DNA of 64,000 nt from Psychrobacter sp. NZS113 (lineage in GTDB: Bacteria; Pseudomonadota; Gammaproteobacteria; Pseudomonadales; Moraxellaceae). The first letter of the stretch is position 1. Every line of letters starts with the position of its first letter. Shown piece after piece: positions 37,272 to 46,947 of this stretch. Under the pieces are notes generated by a model that did no database searches, was not told the DNA's origin, and saw only the letters and a program-made list of their open reading frames with translations. The stretch is from positions 62,001 through 126,000 of the forward strand of contig NZ_JADYWL010000006.1 of the NCBI RefSeq assembly GCF_015864825.1. Direction: 5' to 3'. The position numbers and the translations under genes were made by a program.

Positions 37272-37514
37272 ATGTCAACGCTAATTATTTGGGCCATGGG
37301 TGCGGTGCTATTATTGATCAATATCATTTTGCGTACCCGAATCCTTCGGCTTGAAGCGCGTCTAAAAGAGCTGAGCAATCCACAAGAGCAATTGGCATTT
37401 TTGCGTCAGCAAGCAGTAAAGAAAGATAAGATTCCGGCGATTAAAGCGTTACGCAAACAGTATCCTGAGCTGTCACTAATCGAAGCCAATCGATTATGGC
37501 AACAAGTTCAGTAG
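37272..37514 (+). CDS. Small membrane-anchored protein with L7/L12 C-terminal-like helix pair
   Basis: 80 residues: N-terminal transmembrane helix (LIIWAMGAVLLLINIIL), a charged stretch (RILRLEARLKEL), then DKIPAIKALRKQYPELSLIEANRLW, which resembles the ribosomal protein L7/L12 C-terminal pattern (helix, basic residues, L-x-EA). Similar single-helix proteins occur in gammaproteobacteria; no function is known to me. TTAGGAGC precedes the ATG at good spacing. Confidence 0.68.
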   Translation: MSTLIIWAMGAVLLLINIILRTRILRLEARLKELSNPQEQLAFLRQQAVKKDKIPAIKALRKQYPELSLIEANRLWQQVQ

Positions 37515-37608
37515 CCAGTAGTCAGTTCATTAAGTAGTCATTCTAGTCGCTCTTAGCAAAGTCTATAAGGGCGCATACAACATATTCTATTGATGATAAT
37601 AAAAAGCC

Positions 37609-38526
37609 ATGACATTTAAAGACAAATTACAGGCCTACATCCAGCTAACCCGTTTTGATAAGCCAGTGGGCATTGAGTTGCTGCTATGGCCAACATTATG
37701 GGGCGTGCTGCTGGCTGCGATGGGTCAAGCACAGCAGCAAGGAGCAACGGCAGCGCTGCCCAGTCTCAAAATATTTATAATATTTGCATTGGGCGCAATC
37801 TTTATGCGGGCAGCTGGTTGTGCCATCAATGATTTTGCTGATCGAAAAGTAGATGGCCATGTGACCCGTACCAAAGGACGCCCATTAGCGGACGGGCGTT
37901 TATCAGGTAAAGAAGCCATCGCTGCATTTTTAGTGTTGGTGTTATTAAGTGCCAGTCTGCTATTTTTCTTGCCTATTGCTGTGTTTTATTGGTCGCTTGG
38001 TGCCGTTATATTGGCGTTCATTTATCCGTTTATGAAACGCTATACACATTTGCCGCAAGTATTTTTAGCAGCAGCTTTTGGTTGGGCGATACCGATGGCT
38101 TATGTGGCGGTACAAGGTGCTCCTGACATCTGGTGTTGGTTATTGTTTTTAGCCTATATGTGCTGGACGGTAGCTTACGATACGCAGTATGCAATGGCTG
38201 ACCGCGAGGACGATTTGAAAATTGGGGTAAAATCAACGGCGATACTGTTTGGCCGCTATGATGTGATTATCATCTCGCTGCTACAAACATTGTTTTTACT
38301 CATTATGGGCGTGGTCATGTGGCATTATTTTGCGCCGACTACATTGGGTGTTACGCCAATATTTGGTTTGGCGCTAGTGGCTATGATGTTTGCCAAGCAA
38401 AACAGTGCTTGTGCTAGCTACAATGCATTGGCTTGCTTTCAGGCATTTTTAGCCAATATCTGGGTAGGCCGTTACATCTTTGCTCTCATTGCGATCGCTT
38501 GTATATGGACGACATTTAATGGATAA
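37609..38526 (+). CDS. ubiA: 4-hydroxybenzoate polyprenyltransferase UbiA
   Basis: Inner-membrane prenyltransferase of ubiquinone biosynthesis. The two Asp-rich motifs are [20 protein letters not shown] near 85-105 and [20 protein letters not shown] near 190-210; about eight hydrophobic helices; starts with the typical [20 protein letters not shown]. 305 residues. Its 3' end overlaps the next gene by eight bases. No ubiC is adjacent. Confidence 0.96.
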   Translation: MTFKDKLQAYIQLTRFDKPVGIELLLWPTLWGVLLAAMGQAQQQGATAALPSLKIFIIFALGAIFMRAAGCAINDFADRKVDGHVTRTKGRPLADGRLSGKEAIAAFLVLVLLSASLLFFLPIAVFYWSLGAVILAFIYPFMKRYTHLPQVFLAAAFGWAIPMAYVAVQGAPDIWCWLLFLAYMCWTVAYDTQYAMADREDDLKIGVKSTAILFGRYDVIIISLLQTLFLLIMGVVMWHYFAPTTLGVTPIFGLALVAMMFAKQNSACASYNALACFQAFLANIWVGRYIFALIAIACIWTTFNG

Positions 38527-39196
38527 GTTCAATAAATTGCCGAGGTTCAAAGCAAAAAGACCAACTGAGGCGAATGAGTCAGTTATAGATTATCAGGCAA
38601 GGTTGGCTGAGCATGGTCTAACACGCGAGCAAGTCATCGCGACCGAGCGTAAACTGGCAAAGTTTGCCAATACAATGGATTCGCTAGTACGGATACCGTT
38701 TACCAAACAAGGTATGGGTGCGGATGCGGCGCTTTCAACCATTCCGCTGGCAGGTGATTTGGCCGGATTAGCATTGACGAGCTACGCGTTTATATTGGGT
38801 CGTCAGTTAGGTGTGCCAGCGCATAAGATGACACCAGCAGTCAGGCTAGCACTTATTGATATGGTAGTCGGTATCGTGCCTGGTATTGGGACGCTGCTCG
38901 ATATATTTATGCGTCCGAGTCGTAAGACATTGGGTATCGTGCATGAGCATCTACGTGATGAATATGGCATCACCGAAACGATGCATATGGATCGACCATT
39001 TTTGCATCAATCACTAGAAGATAGGCAACAGCAAAGTCGTTTTGGTTTTTTTTGGCGTAAGCCAATCGTCGCTTGGCTGTATTTGCATATCCCTGATATT
39101 TTAGGGTTAATCGTTATTGTGGTGATTGGTTGGGGATTATGGGCAATGATCAGTTGGTTGGTCAGCCTGTTTGGGCAAACCACTGGGTTTGGCTAA
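38519..39196 (+). CDS. DUF4112 membrane protein
   Basis: The ATG at 38519 overlaps the ubiA stop by eight bases (225 residues); the longer frame from 38480 lies inside ubiA. The DUF4112 core is visible: [36 protein letters not shown] then [41 protein letters not shown], two hydrophobic helices each ending in PG/PLAGD turns. A third C-terminal hydrophobic segment ([19 protein letters not shown]) follows. Function unknown; translational coupling with ubiA is likely. Confidence 0.82.
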   Translation: MDKFNKLPRFKAKRPTEANESVIDYQARLAEHGLTREQVIATERKLAKFANTMDSLVRIPFTKQGMGADAALSTIPLAGDLAGLALTSYAFILGRQLGVPAHKMTPAVRLALIDMVVGIVPGIGTLLDIFMRPSRKTLGIVHEHLRDEYGITETMHMDRPFLHQSLEDRQQQSRFGFFWRKPIVAWLYLHIPDILGLIVIVVIGWGLWAMISWLVSLFGQTTGFG

Positions 39197-39211
39197 AATA
39201 AAAGAATAAGC

Positions 39212-39257
39212 AAAAAGGCGGCACACGTTATTATTTTAACGTGTGCCGCCTTTTTTA
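39212..39257. terminator. Bidirectional intrinsic terminator between convergent genes
   Basis: Long perfect stem AAAAAGGCGGCACACGTT / AACGTGTGCCGCCTTTTT with a short AT loop, A-run left and T-run right. It separates the DUF4112 gene from the convergent lipoprotein gene. Confidence 0.95.
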
Positions 39258-39290
39258 TGGCAAATTTTTATAAATGTTAAGGCTCAGATA

Positions 39291-39917
39291 TTACTCAGTG
39301 ATGACTTCTGCTTCTGCACTGACCGCATCAAAGCTCGTGACTTTGTTATTTTGGACGAGATCGACAGTGCCTCCGCCAGCATGGCTGACTAACTGAATAC
39401 TACCATCGTTTGAACGATACGTAGGGTTATTACCTTGACCTTCTGGTGCGCTTAGCGTCAGCTTTGGTTTATTGGGCAAGGTGACAATAGCATTGAGAGT
39501 ACCTGCCGCCGAGGTTTCAAAGACGACGGATAGAGTTTCACCTGCTGCATTTTTATAACGGACATCCGTGATTTGTGCACCTTTAATGGCCTGCTCAGGA
39601 TCGGGTGCTACAGCAGTATTGTTTGCTGCGGCATTAGTAGTCTCAAGATCGCCTTCTAACTTATTTAAATTAATGTTGCGCTCTGAATTTTCTGGTAATT
39701 GTGCTGGGTTACTATCTATGCTTTCGGCATCCTCAGCAACATTGATGTTAGTCATGACGGGCGTTGTTTGTACAGCTGTCTCCGTCTGTACTTCATTGGC
39801 AGTTTCAGGTTCTGGGTCTTTTTGGCAGGCAGTCAGTAGTAGTGCGCTAAAGAAAACAGCGGGGATTATTTTATAGTAGGACTTGAATTTTAGTGGGGTT
39901 ACAGTAACGTTGTTCAT
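39291..39917 (-). CDS. Putative lipoprotein with MliC-like C-terminal domain
   Basis: Starts MNNVTVTPLKFKSYYKIIP at the ATG 39917 (a TTG six codons earlier is possible). A signal peptide ends in the lipobox LLTAC, so the mature protein should start with a lipidated Cys. An acidic, Asn/Thr-rich linker (to about residue 110) precedes a ~85-residue beta domain, ITDVRYKNAAGETLSVVFE to KVTSFDA, whose pattern resembles membrane-bound lysozyme inhibitors of the MliC type but lacks their Cys pair. Lipoprotein fairly sure; inhibitor role is a guess. Confidence 0.7.
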   Translation of the reverse strand: MNNVTVTPLKFKSYYKIIPAVFFSALLLTACQKDPEPETANEVQTETAVQTTPVMTNINVAEDAESIDSNPAQLPENSERNINLNKLEGDLETTNAAANNTAVAPDPEQAIKGAQITDVRYKNAAGETLSVVFETSAAGTLNAIVTLPNKPKLTLSAPEGQGNNPTYRSNDGSIQLVSHAGGGTVDLVQNNKVTSFDAVSAEAEVITE

Positions 39918-39984
39918 AATAAGGCAATTATCCAATAAGCGTGCTCTATTTAAGCACAGTAAAACGTAAGAGTCAGTGATGCTG

Positions 39985-40422
39985 TTAAATATTAACCGTA
40001 ATAATCAGCTTTCGCTGCCCGCCATATTTTTCAAGATTGTCTCTATGTTCACACAAGTAAATACCCTGCCACGTCCCTAATCCTAGCGTTCCATTGACGA
40101 GTGGAATGGTCAAGCTCACGCCAAACAGCATACTTTTAAAATGGGCTGGCAAGTCATCTGAACCTTCTAGGGTGTGGCGATACTCTGGTTGATCAGCGGG
40201 TGCGATTTTGTTGAGCCAGTCTTCGGTATCTAGTCTGACATCGGGATCAGCATTTTCGTTAATGGCTAGGCTGGCAGAGGTATGCTGCAAAAACAGATGC
40301 ACCAACCCTGCATTGTCAGAGTGAGGTATCAGCTGGTCAATCGCGTCTTCAATTACCGGAGTGATAATATGAATACCGCGCGCATAAGCAGGTAACGTAA
40401 GGGTGGTTTGGTGATAAGACAT
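39985..40422 (-). CDS. yjbQ: YjbQ/UPF0047 family protein (secondary thiamine-phosphate synthase)
   Basis: 145 residues with family motifs LFLQHTSASLAINENADPDVRLDTEDWL, YRHTLEGSDDLPAHFKSML and GTWQGIYLCEHRD. Members have weak thiamine-phosphate synthase activity; the physiological role is uncertain. Follows the next gene upstream (40430-41062) by seven bases on the same strand, so the two are probably one operon. Confidence 0.9.
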   Translation of the reverse strand: MSYHQTTLTLPAYARGIHIITPVIEDAIDQLIPHSDNAGLVHLFLQHTSASLAINENADPDVRLDTEDWLNKIAPADQPEYRHTLEGSDDLPAHFKSMLFGVSLTIPLVNGTLGLGTWQGIYLCEHRDNLEKYGGQRKLIITVNI

Positions 40423-40429
40423 ACGAGGC

Positions 40430-41062
40430 TCACTTTATCTTTAGACTATCGGCTGCCATGCCACTTTCTTTATAGACATCATCCAGATATCGGCGGCTGG
40501 CCAGTAACTTATCAACGACCCCATTTTGGCTTTGGGTATTCAGTTTTTGTGAAAAGTCTAAAATTGAGTTTAGCTGACTCAACACGACGTCATAGCTGGT
40601 ATTTTGTTGATCTCTGTCAATGATGACCGTTTTTGCATAATGTTGATTAAGGCTCAGATAATCCGTAATCAATTCTGGCACACGTGTCGCGATGAGCTTA
40701 TTAAGGGTAAATAATTGCGATTCAGTGATTTCATCATGGTGAGTCGATTCGTATTGCTGCCCAATATCATCCATCGTGGCTCGGAAGACCTTAGGAACTT
40801 GCTCATCATAGAGCAGCTTAATAAAGGGGTGGTGAGCTGAAAAATTAATAACGTCAAGCTTGTTAGTTTGGTTGTTTTCTACCTTCTCTCTTGAGATCAC
40901 CTCTGCTTGAGACTGGGACGCGATATGATGCGCAGATGCTAGATATTCTTGATGACGTTGTATAGAGTCATTCTGAGTGCGCTTAGATTTTTCTTTTATC
41001 ACAAAAAATATAGGTACGATAAGAATTAGGCTAAGCAAAATGAGTAAGGCAAAAAAAGACAT
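40430..41062 (-). CDS. Hypothetical protein with single N-terminal membrane anchor
   Basis: 210 residues: hydrophobic helix at about 2-22 (FFALLILLSLILIVPIFFVI), then basic KEKSKR, then a mostly helical, soluble part containing ITDYLSLNQHYAKTVIID and LNSILDFSQKLNTQSQNGVVDKLLASRRYLDDVY. The last piece faintly recalls XpaC-like proteins of tellurite/phosphate-stress loci, but I would not assign it. Operon with yjbQ. Confidence 0.65.
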   Translation of the reverse strand: MSFFALLILLSLILIVPIFFVIKEKSKRTQNDSIQRHQEYLASAHHIASQSQAEVISREKVENNQTNKLDVINFSAHHPFIKLLYDEQVPKVFRATMDDIGQQYESTHHDEITESQLFTLNKLIATRVPELITDYLSLNQHYAKTVIIDRDQQNTSYDVVLSQLNSILDFSQKLNTQSQNGVVDKLLASRRYLDDVYKESGMAADSLKIK

Positions 41063-41208
41063 GTTGGGACTCTGGCGTTAAAAAGGCTGTTTATCTTAAA
41101 AATAATTTTAGATTACAATATAACACGCTTGTGTTATGTTAAGGCAAAACAGAGGTCGATAAAAGTTGTATCTCTTTACTGAATATTTGCTTATTTTAAT
41201 TAAGGACC

Positions 41209-41772
41209 ATGATGAACAACGACACGATTACTAAGAGTCAGCTAGCCGCATATAAGCCGACGACTGCATATGTTGGGACTTCTTGGGCAGTCATGCTGGT
41301 CGGTGTGCTTGCATATCTACTGGGACTATGGAATGCACAAAGTATGTTATTGAATGAAAAGGGCTATTATCTAGCAGTGCTAGCGCTTGGTCTTTATTCG
41401 GCAATCAGTTTGCAAAAAACCCTGCGTGATCGTAGTGAGGGTATCCCAACGACGAATATGTATTACTTAATCAGTTGGGCAGCTTTAGGATTGTCTATTG
41501 CACTTATCGTGATGGGTCTAATGAATGCTGGAGGCTTAAGTCTCAGTGAAAAAGGCTTTTATATGATGGCGTTTACCATGAGTTTGTTTGCCGCTGTGAC
41601 CATTCAAAAGAACACGCGTGACGAAGCACAAATTCGAACTTTGACTGCTAGCCCTATGACTACGGTGAAAAATGACGGCAGTGCTAAAATTGCTCATCAA
41701 GGGGCACCTGAATCTGATTCTGGAAAATCGCTTTTCGGTTCGGTTAAATCTAGAATGGAAGGCAATGAGTAA
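41209..41772 (+). CDS. YiaA/YiaB-family inner-membrane protein
   Basis: 187 residues with a duplicated two-helix unit. The first repeat has AYVGTSWAVMLVGVLAYLLGLWNA and LLNEKGYYLAVLALGLYSAISLQKTLRD. The second has YLISWAALGLSIALIVMGLMNAG and LSEKGFYMMAFTMSLFAAVTIQKNTRD. The repeat phrase EKGxYxxxxxxxLxxAxxxQKxxRD is the YiaAB signature. Function unknown. AAGGACC precedes ATGATG. Convergent with mnmC, 22 bases between stops. Confidence 0.88.
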   Translation: MMNNDTITKSQLAAYKPTTAYVGTSWAVMLVGVLAYLLGLWNAQSMLLNEKGYYLAVLALGLYSAISLQKTLRDRSEGIPTTNMYYLISWAALGLSIALIVMGLMNAGGLSLSEKGFYMMAFTMSLFAAVTIQKNTRDEAQIRTLTASPMTTVKNDGSAKIAHQGAPESDSGKSLFGSVKSRMEGNE

Positions 41773-41794
41773 AGTCTTCGACTACAAGAAAAAA

Positions 41795-43915
41795 TTAAGT
41801 CAGCGGTGTGTGCAAACGCGTACGATTTGGTGATAGGCGTGCTAGCATCGCGGTTGATAAAGGTGTAAACGAGCCTAGCATCCTATCTACTAGAGCCTCA
41901 GCACATAGTGGTGCAATGGCATAGCCTTTAGCACCCATCGCACTCATTACCCAAACGCGTTCGCTATCAATCAATTGTCCTACGATAGGATGGTAGTCAG
42001 GTGTCTGGGTACGAACACCAGCACGTCCTTGCCATCCACTTATATCTGTCGGCACAACCGACGCCATCTCAGGAATGGCAGTGACCAATTTATCACGGCT
42101 AATCTGATGCTCTTCCTGACGGATACCCGTGTCCGTATCATTACGTATAAAACTCGCCCCTAGTAGAAACTGAGGACTGCACTCTGTAACATCGTTTAAT
42201 TGTCCGTCATATACTTGGGCAGTGAATGGCGTACAGTAACCACTATATTTGAGTGGTATTTTAGGTAAGCTTGCGAGTTGTTCGGCTGTCGGCGTAAACC
42301 AAGAAAGCTGCCCACGAATTTTTCGACAGTCAAAAATACGCTGATCTAATTGATGGCTTTCAAATGCCGCACAAACCACCACATTATCAGCCGTTATGGA
42401 TGTCACTTGTTGATTTTGATCATACCCTTCAACACAAACATCATTTTCTGTCTCGCTAATATCATTGACGGCTAACTGCTGAAAGTGGATGAGCGGATGG
42501 TTCAGAATCGTATCTTTTAAGGCTTGTGGATTGACTAAGCCTGACTGCGGTAGATATAGATTCTCCGATACATCCTGCGTCTTTAATCCGCTGGCATCTT
42601 GCGCCTGTACAAGTGATAACGTGGTTGCCATGTCATCAGGATAATCTGCAATTTGCTTTGGGCCGATATTGGCTTTGATCAGTAAATCAAGGGCGCCTGT
42701 TGGCTCTAGTATAGGTGCTGTATTTTGCTGTGCAGCTGTTTCATTTAGCACATGATACAGCCTGCTGCTGTAGAGATACCCCATAGTATGTAAATGCTCA
42801 TCAACATGATGAATAGGTGTCATTTTGGGAGCAAGTAAGGCACGGGGGTTTCCTGATGCACCTGCTAAGGGTGCGGATTTGTCTAATAAAGTGACTTGGA
42901 TACCACGATTGGCCAGTGACCAAGCCGTTAGCAATCCGGAGACACCAGCACCAATGACGATACTGTGATCAGGCTTAAGGTTGCTATAAGTAGGAATATT
43001 TTGTGTAATGTTAGCAGGCTTGTTCTGACTATTAACTGCAGATGAACTTTCCAATGCAGTCTCAGTCATGACGGCTGTTAGCATTTGGTTCTTTCGACCA
43101 AAGCCTTTTACTTTACTAATCTCAAAGCCATGCTCTCTTAGCCCACGTTTAACGATACCTGCACTGCTATAAGTCGCAGCGGTGGTGTTTGGGCCTGATA
43201 AGCGTTGTATCTGAGCAAAGATATTTTCTGCCCATAAAGTGCTATTACAAGAAGGGGCAAAGCCATCTAAAAACCATGCGTCAACGCAGGGCGTAGGTTT
43301 TATAGAGGTGTCTAATGCTAACCTAGCCAAGCTCTCAGCAGCATCACCAAACCACATGTCAACGGTCAAATTATCATCAAAAAAACTCAAACGATGAGAG
43401 CCAGCGATCAGGGGCGGGTAGGCGGCCAAAAGTGGTGTGATTAACTCTGTAAGCTCAGGCGCACGCTGCGCCCACAGTGTGAGTATGTGTGTTAAATCTG
43501 CAATGGGTATCGGGAACTTTTCAGTGGTAATAAAATGCAGACGAGCCGTTGCTAGTTGTGGATTAGTCTCGCGTAACTGTCGCCATAGCAGCCAAGTGGC
43601 TAATAGGTTAAGTCCCGTACCAAAGCCCAATTCAGCGATCGTAAAACATTGTTTTGGAGCAAGGTTTGCCAGTCGCTCTGGTAGTTGGTTGTATGCCAAA
43701 AACACATATCGTGACTCTGCTAGACCGTCTGAATGCGAAAAATACACATCGCCAAACTCACCTGATACGGGTACTTGATTACCCGTATCGTCTACCTGCC
43801 AATTAATCTTGGCAGGAGTGATGATGTTTAGTGAATTAGCAGTTTTAGATTGCGCAGGAGAATCAGGCGTTTCTTTAGGTGCAGACGTGGACTTAGACGT
43901 GAACATAATAGACAT
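41795..43915 (-). CDS. mnmC: Bifunctional tRNA 5-methylaminomethyl-2-thiouridine biosynthesis protein MnmC
   Basis: Converts cmnm5s2U34 via nm5s2U34 to mnm5s2U34 in tRNA. The N-terminal methyltransferase has [38 protein letters not shown] and [17 protein letters not shown] (residues ~35-250). The C-terminal FAD oxidase has the dinucleotide fold [22 protein letters not shown] near 320 and [20 protein letters not shown] near the end. About 706 residues. Starts at GTG 43921, ATG 43915 and ATG 43906 are all possible; none has a clear ribosome site. The first ~30 residues are low-complexity. Confidence 0.94.
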   Translation of the reverse strand: MSIMFTSKSTSAPKETPDSPAQSKTANSLNIITPAKINWQVDDTGNQVPVSGEFGDVYFSHSDGLAESRYVFLAYNQLPERLANLAPKQCFTIAELGFGTGLNLLATWLLWRQLRETNPQLATARLHFITTEKFPIPIADLTHILTLWAQRAPELTELITPLLAAYPPLIAGSHRLSFFDDNLTVDMWFGDAAESLARLALDTSIKPTPCVDAWFLDGFAPSCNSTLWAENIFAQIQRLSGPNTTAATYSSAGIVKRGLREHGFEISKVKGFGRKNQMLTAVMTETALESSSAVNSQNKPANITQNIPTYSNLKPDHSIVIGAGVSGLLTAWSLANRGIQVTLLDKSAPLAGASGNPRALLAPKMTPIHHVDEHLHTMGYLYSSRLYHVLNETAAQQNTAPILEPTGALDLLIKANIGPKQIADYPDDMATTLSLVQAQDASGLKTQDVSENLYLPQSGLVNPQALKDTILNHPLIHFQQLAVNDISETENDVCVEGYDQNQQVTSITADNVVVCAAFESHQLDQRIFDCRKIRGQLSWFTPTAEQLASLPKIPLKYSGYCTPFTAQVYDGQLNDVTECSPQFLLGASFIRNDTDTGIRQEEHQISRDKLVTAIPEMASVVPTDISGWQGRAGVRTQTPDYHPIVGQLIDSERVWVMSAMGAKGYAIAPLCAEALVDRMLGSFTPLSTAMLARLSPNRTRLHTPLT

Positions 43916-43954
43916 AGACACTCACATAGGACAGAGCAATAAAGAGAGAGTGCG

Positions 43955-44395
43955 CTACCAACGCTCACGGCGGACAAACACTAGCCACGAGATAAAGATA
44001 CCAACCAATAGACTGATTAATACTGTAAATGCCCCGTATAAGAAAATCTGACCTTTACTTTCATAAACCAAGACATTTGCTTGAGTCTGCAAGTCGTTTA
44101 CTTGGCGCTGCAGCTGTGCATTGCGGCTTAGTAATTCTTGATTGGCATCAGACAGCGCCTGTTTAGACGGCTGCAGTTGCGCTGCTAAAGTACGATTGAT
44201 ATCCAATGCCGAGTTACTGGTTGGTGGCGCGTTTAGTGCTTCAGGTTCTGTCACCGGTATCGTTGCTAATGGGTCGGTCACATCCATAGTAGTGACTGTT
44301 GGTGCAGCTTGTACCGATGCAGCAGCCATAAACATTAGGGTAGCTATACTGAGTTTATAATGACGTGTATTCAAATAAGAGACACGCTGGCTCAC
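43955..44395 (-). CDS. Secreted/membrane protein with coiled coil and C-terminal anchor, unknown
   Basis: 146 residues: signal peptide (LSIATLMFMAAASVQAAP, cleavage after AQA/VQA), a Pro/Thr-rich stretch, a coiled coil (QLQPSKQALSDANQELLSRNAQLQRQVNDLQTQ), then a C-terminal transmembrane helix (FLYGAFTVLISLLVGIFISWLV) ending in basic RRERW. It is thus a periplasmic coiled coil tethered by its C-terminus. Its start overlaps the yciI stop by four bases, so it is coupled to yciI. Not recognised. Confidence 0.7.
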   Translation of the reverse strand: MSQRVSYLNTRHYKLSIATLMFMAAASVQAAPTVTTMDVTDPLATIPVTEPEALNAPPTSNSALDINRTLAAQLQPSKQALSDANQELLSRNAQLQRQVNDLQTQANVLVYESKGQIFLYGAFTVLISLLVGIFISWLVFVRRERW

Positions 44396-44721
44396 GACGC
44401 TGCTACTTTGTTTGATGTGCTGTCATCCGGTTTTGGTAGTGCTTGAATGAATGGCTTGATATCTACATGGCTGTACACACCATCACGCAAGTAAGGCTCT
44501 TCGTTTGCCCATGCTTGCGCGGCCTCAATAGAGTCAAAATCAGCAATGATTAGACTGCCTGACATAGCACTTTGACCATGCTCAATAGGGTTTGGACCTG
44601 CAATAATGAGTCGCTGCTCATTGTTCAATGCTTTAAGACGGTCAAGATGTTCAACACGGGTAATCTGACGTTGCGCGCTGCTCTCTGCAACATCGTGACC
44701 AATAATGGCAAATAAGGACAT
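44392..44721 (-). CDS. yciI: YciI-like protein
   Basis: 109-residue ferredoxin-fold protein of the YciI family: MSLFAIIGHDVAESS, RVEHLDRLKAL (conserved His-Asp), RLIIAGPNP, GSLIIADFDSIEAAQAWANEEPYLRDGVYSHVDIKPF. Members resemble muconolactone isomerase folds; biological role unclear. It lies between yciB and a coiled-coil gene on the same strand, the yciB-yciI neighbourhood common in gammaproteobacteria. Confidence 0.9.
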   Translation of the reverse strand: MSLFAIIGHDVAESSAQRQITRVEHLDRLKALNNEQRLIIAGPNPIEHGQSAMSGSLIIADFDSIEAAQAWANEEPYLRDGVYSHVDIKPFIQALPKPDDSTSNKVAAS

Positions 44722-44868
44722 AAGACTTCCTCAATAAAGTGATGATTGATGTAAAGTGTGTTTAGGGTCTATTGAATGTTCAACAGACCCTAATCAATAA
44801 AGCTTAATTTATAGCGATTAATACGGATATTTATAGATAGTATTTATTATAAAATAATAGCCTAATTC

Positions 44869-45420
44869 TTACTTAGTGGTTTTATTTGTCAATTCTGGAT
44901 TTAAGTAATTTTTCAATACCGCAAACTGGGCCACAACGAATACCAACATAATTGGAATCCAGCCGTACGTTTTAAAGTTGATCCATGCTTCATCTGACAT
45001 CGTAAACGCTGTGATATAATGTAAGACACCCATCATGGCAAAAAACAATGCCCAAGCGATGGTGAGTTTTTTCCAGCCACTCATTGTGAGCGAAAAAACA
45101 TCTTTCATTGCTAGCTGCATCAGAGGCTTATTAATCGCAGCACTTACTAATAGAGTCAAGGCAAAGATACCGTTGATAATTGGTGATTTCCAACGCAGAT
45201 AGATGTCATCACGTAAGATTAAGGTACCACCACAAAACAGAATGGTTAATAATAAAACAACCCATTGCTGCTTATCAAACCTGCCTTTTTGGCGAATAAA
45301 ATGAATCGCATAAACGATAATCGTGGCGATGAGTAAAGCACCGGCCCCTGCCAAAATACCACTGTGACGCGCACCAATGAAAAAGGCAATTAAAGGAATA
45401 AAGTCTAATAGGGCTTTCAT
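44869..45420 (-). CDS. yciB: Inner-membrane-spanning septation protein YciB (IspZ)
   Basis: 183 residues starting MKALLDFIPLIAFFIGARHSGI, the usual YciB start; a GTG at 45441 would add seven residues. Five hydrophobic segments; conserved KPLMQLAMKDVFSLTMSGWKKLTIAWALFF and DEAWINFKTYGWIPIML. Implicated in cell-envelope and septation functions in enterics and Shigella. Same strand as yciI, 147 bases upstream of it. Confidence 0.93.
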   Translation of the reverse strand: MKALLDFIPLIAFFIGARHSGILAGAGALLIATIIVYAIHFIRQKGRFDKQQWVVLLLTILFCGGTLILRDDIYLRWKSPIINGIFALTLLVSAAINKPLMQLAMKDVFSLTMSGWKKLTIAWALFFAMMGVLHYITAFTMSDEAWINFKTYGWIPIMLVFVVAQFAVLKNYLNPELTNKTTK

Positions 45421-45611
45421 AACAAATAGGGTGTCCACCAAAAACGTATGGGGTGTAGTTTACACGTCTACTGCACCAAAAAAAAGCAATCAACGTGATA
45501 ATCGTACTATATAGCGGACTGGCTTAGTAACACTTTATGATTATGGCTCATGAGCAGCACTACTGCCAAATATAACTATTCGATAATGTCAGTAGTTTTA
45601 TATATATTAAA

Positions 45612-45718
45612 TACAGTCACTCCACTATAAAAATGTCACTGCGTTAATCTCGCTTGAATTATTTAATATACATCTACACTCGGTTTGCTTGAATGACTTT
45701 CGTATTGAATAGACTACA
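45612..45718 (+). repeat. Family 1 TIR repeat, copy E
   Basis: From TACAGTCACTCCACTATAAAA to TATTGAATAGACTACA; includes GCGTTAATCTCGCTTGAA and CTACACTCGGTTTGCTTGAA. 107 bases. It lies in the divergent spacer between yciB and rnm. Confidence 0.85.
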
Positions 45719-45798
45719 CAACACAACGGCTAGCTACCACTGTATTTCTCTTTTTACTCTCTTTAATGCTTATTATTTTAAAATGCTAAGGCTTATTT

Positions 45799-46680
45799 AT
45801 GAAATTCGATCTACATTGCCACAGTACTTGCTCTGATGGTACTTATGGACCAACGGAAGTAATACAACGCGCCCATGCGGCTGGCGTCAATGTATTGGCA
45901 TTGACTGATCACGATACACTGGCGGGGATTGATGAGGCGAGAGTCGCTGCTACAGCCTGTGATATGCAACTCATTAATGGTGTTGAGATAAGCTGTGAGC
46001 ATACGCTCAGCGGTGGTTATGGTAAAAACAAATCGACCAACAAGATTATCCATGTACTCGGGCTTGATTTTACAGACTTAGACAAAATGCATGCAACATT
46101 GCAGCAACTGCAAGACAGTCGCGCCACTCGTGGTCAGAAAATCACGGAAAAGCTCAGTGAACTGCTAGATATCAGTTATGACGAGCTATGGCAGGCTGTA
46201 CTTGTGAAAGCAGGTGGTAATCCTCAAGCAGTAGGGCGTGCGCATATTGGTCAAGTATTGTTTGAGCGTGGTGAAGTAAAAACCGTACAAAAAGCCTTTG
46301 ATAAATATCTGGCGGACAATAAACCTGCTTATGTGGCGATCGAGGCGCTAACGATGCAGCATGGTATCGAGCTAATCCATGCGTGTGGTGGCAAGGCTGT
46401 ACTGGCGCATCCGACTCGTTATCAACTCTCAGCAACTCGTGTGCGTAAACTGATCGAAGAGTTTGCCCAACTGGGCGGTGATGCTTGTGAGCTGCCCTCT
46501 AATAGTGAACCAGTTAGCACCCGAAGAATGGTTGATCGTAGTATCGCTGAGCACGATCTTGTCACATCAATCGGTAGCGACTTTCATGGTAGTAATATGC
46601 CGTGGCGACGTTTGGGTGATGTACCGACCTTGAACCCTGAACAGCAAGGGGTTTGGCAGTCTTTTAAGATGTTTGCTTAA
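45799..46680 (+). CDS. rnm: PHP-domain 5'-3' exoribonuclease Rnm (RNase AM, YciV/TrpH)
   Basis: 293 residues with PHP metal-binding motifs: MKFDLHCHSTCSDGTYGPTE, ALTDHDTLAGI, NGVEISCE, AVLAHPTRY and GSDFHGSNMPWRRLG. In E. coli the homologue trims 5' ends of rRNA and short RNA and hydrolyses 3',5'-bisphosphates. All PHP His/Asp positions appear intact. Neighbours yciB/yciI are also near yciV in enterics. Confidence 0.9.
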   Translation: MKFDLHCHSTCSDGTYGPTEVIQRAHAAGVNVLALTDHDTLAGIDEARVAATACDMQLINGVEISCEHTLSGGYGKNKSTNKIIHVLGLDFTDLDKMHATLQQLQDSRATRGQKITEKLSELLDISYDELWQAVLVKAGGNPQAVGRAHIGQVLFERGEVKTVQKAFDKYLADNKPAYVAIEALTMQHGIELIHACGGKAVLAHPTRYQLSATRVRKLIEEFAQLGGDACELPSNSEPVSTRRMVDRSIAEHDLVTSIGSDFHGSNMPWRRLGDVPTLNPEQQGVWQSFKMFA

Positions 46681-46947
46681 TCTGTGTTACAACTATTCAA
46701 AAAATACCTATAAAATCCACTGAAAAGTGGTTGATTATAGGTTAATCTTAAACGTTGCTTGAGTTAATATATAGATTTAAATAATGTTTAAAACAAAGCG
46801 TCAAGTATTGACGTGTGAATCTATCAAATGGATTGATAACTCGGGCATAAATGTCCACACTGAATAAGTAGTTTTGGTTTAAGTAGCAATCATGAGTTGT
46901 TATTCTGGTTTTAGCTCTATCAATTTTTTTATTTGCGGTAGCCCATT

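Noticed and set aside
43809..44051. 80-residue plus-strand frame opposite the mnmC start
   Set aside because: Antisense shadow of mnmC and the coiled-coil gene; no ribosome site or sensible protein features.
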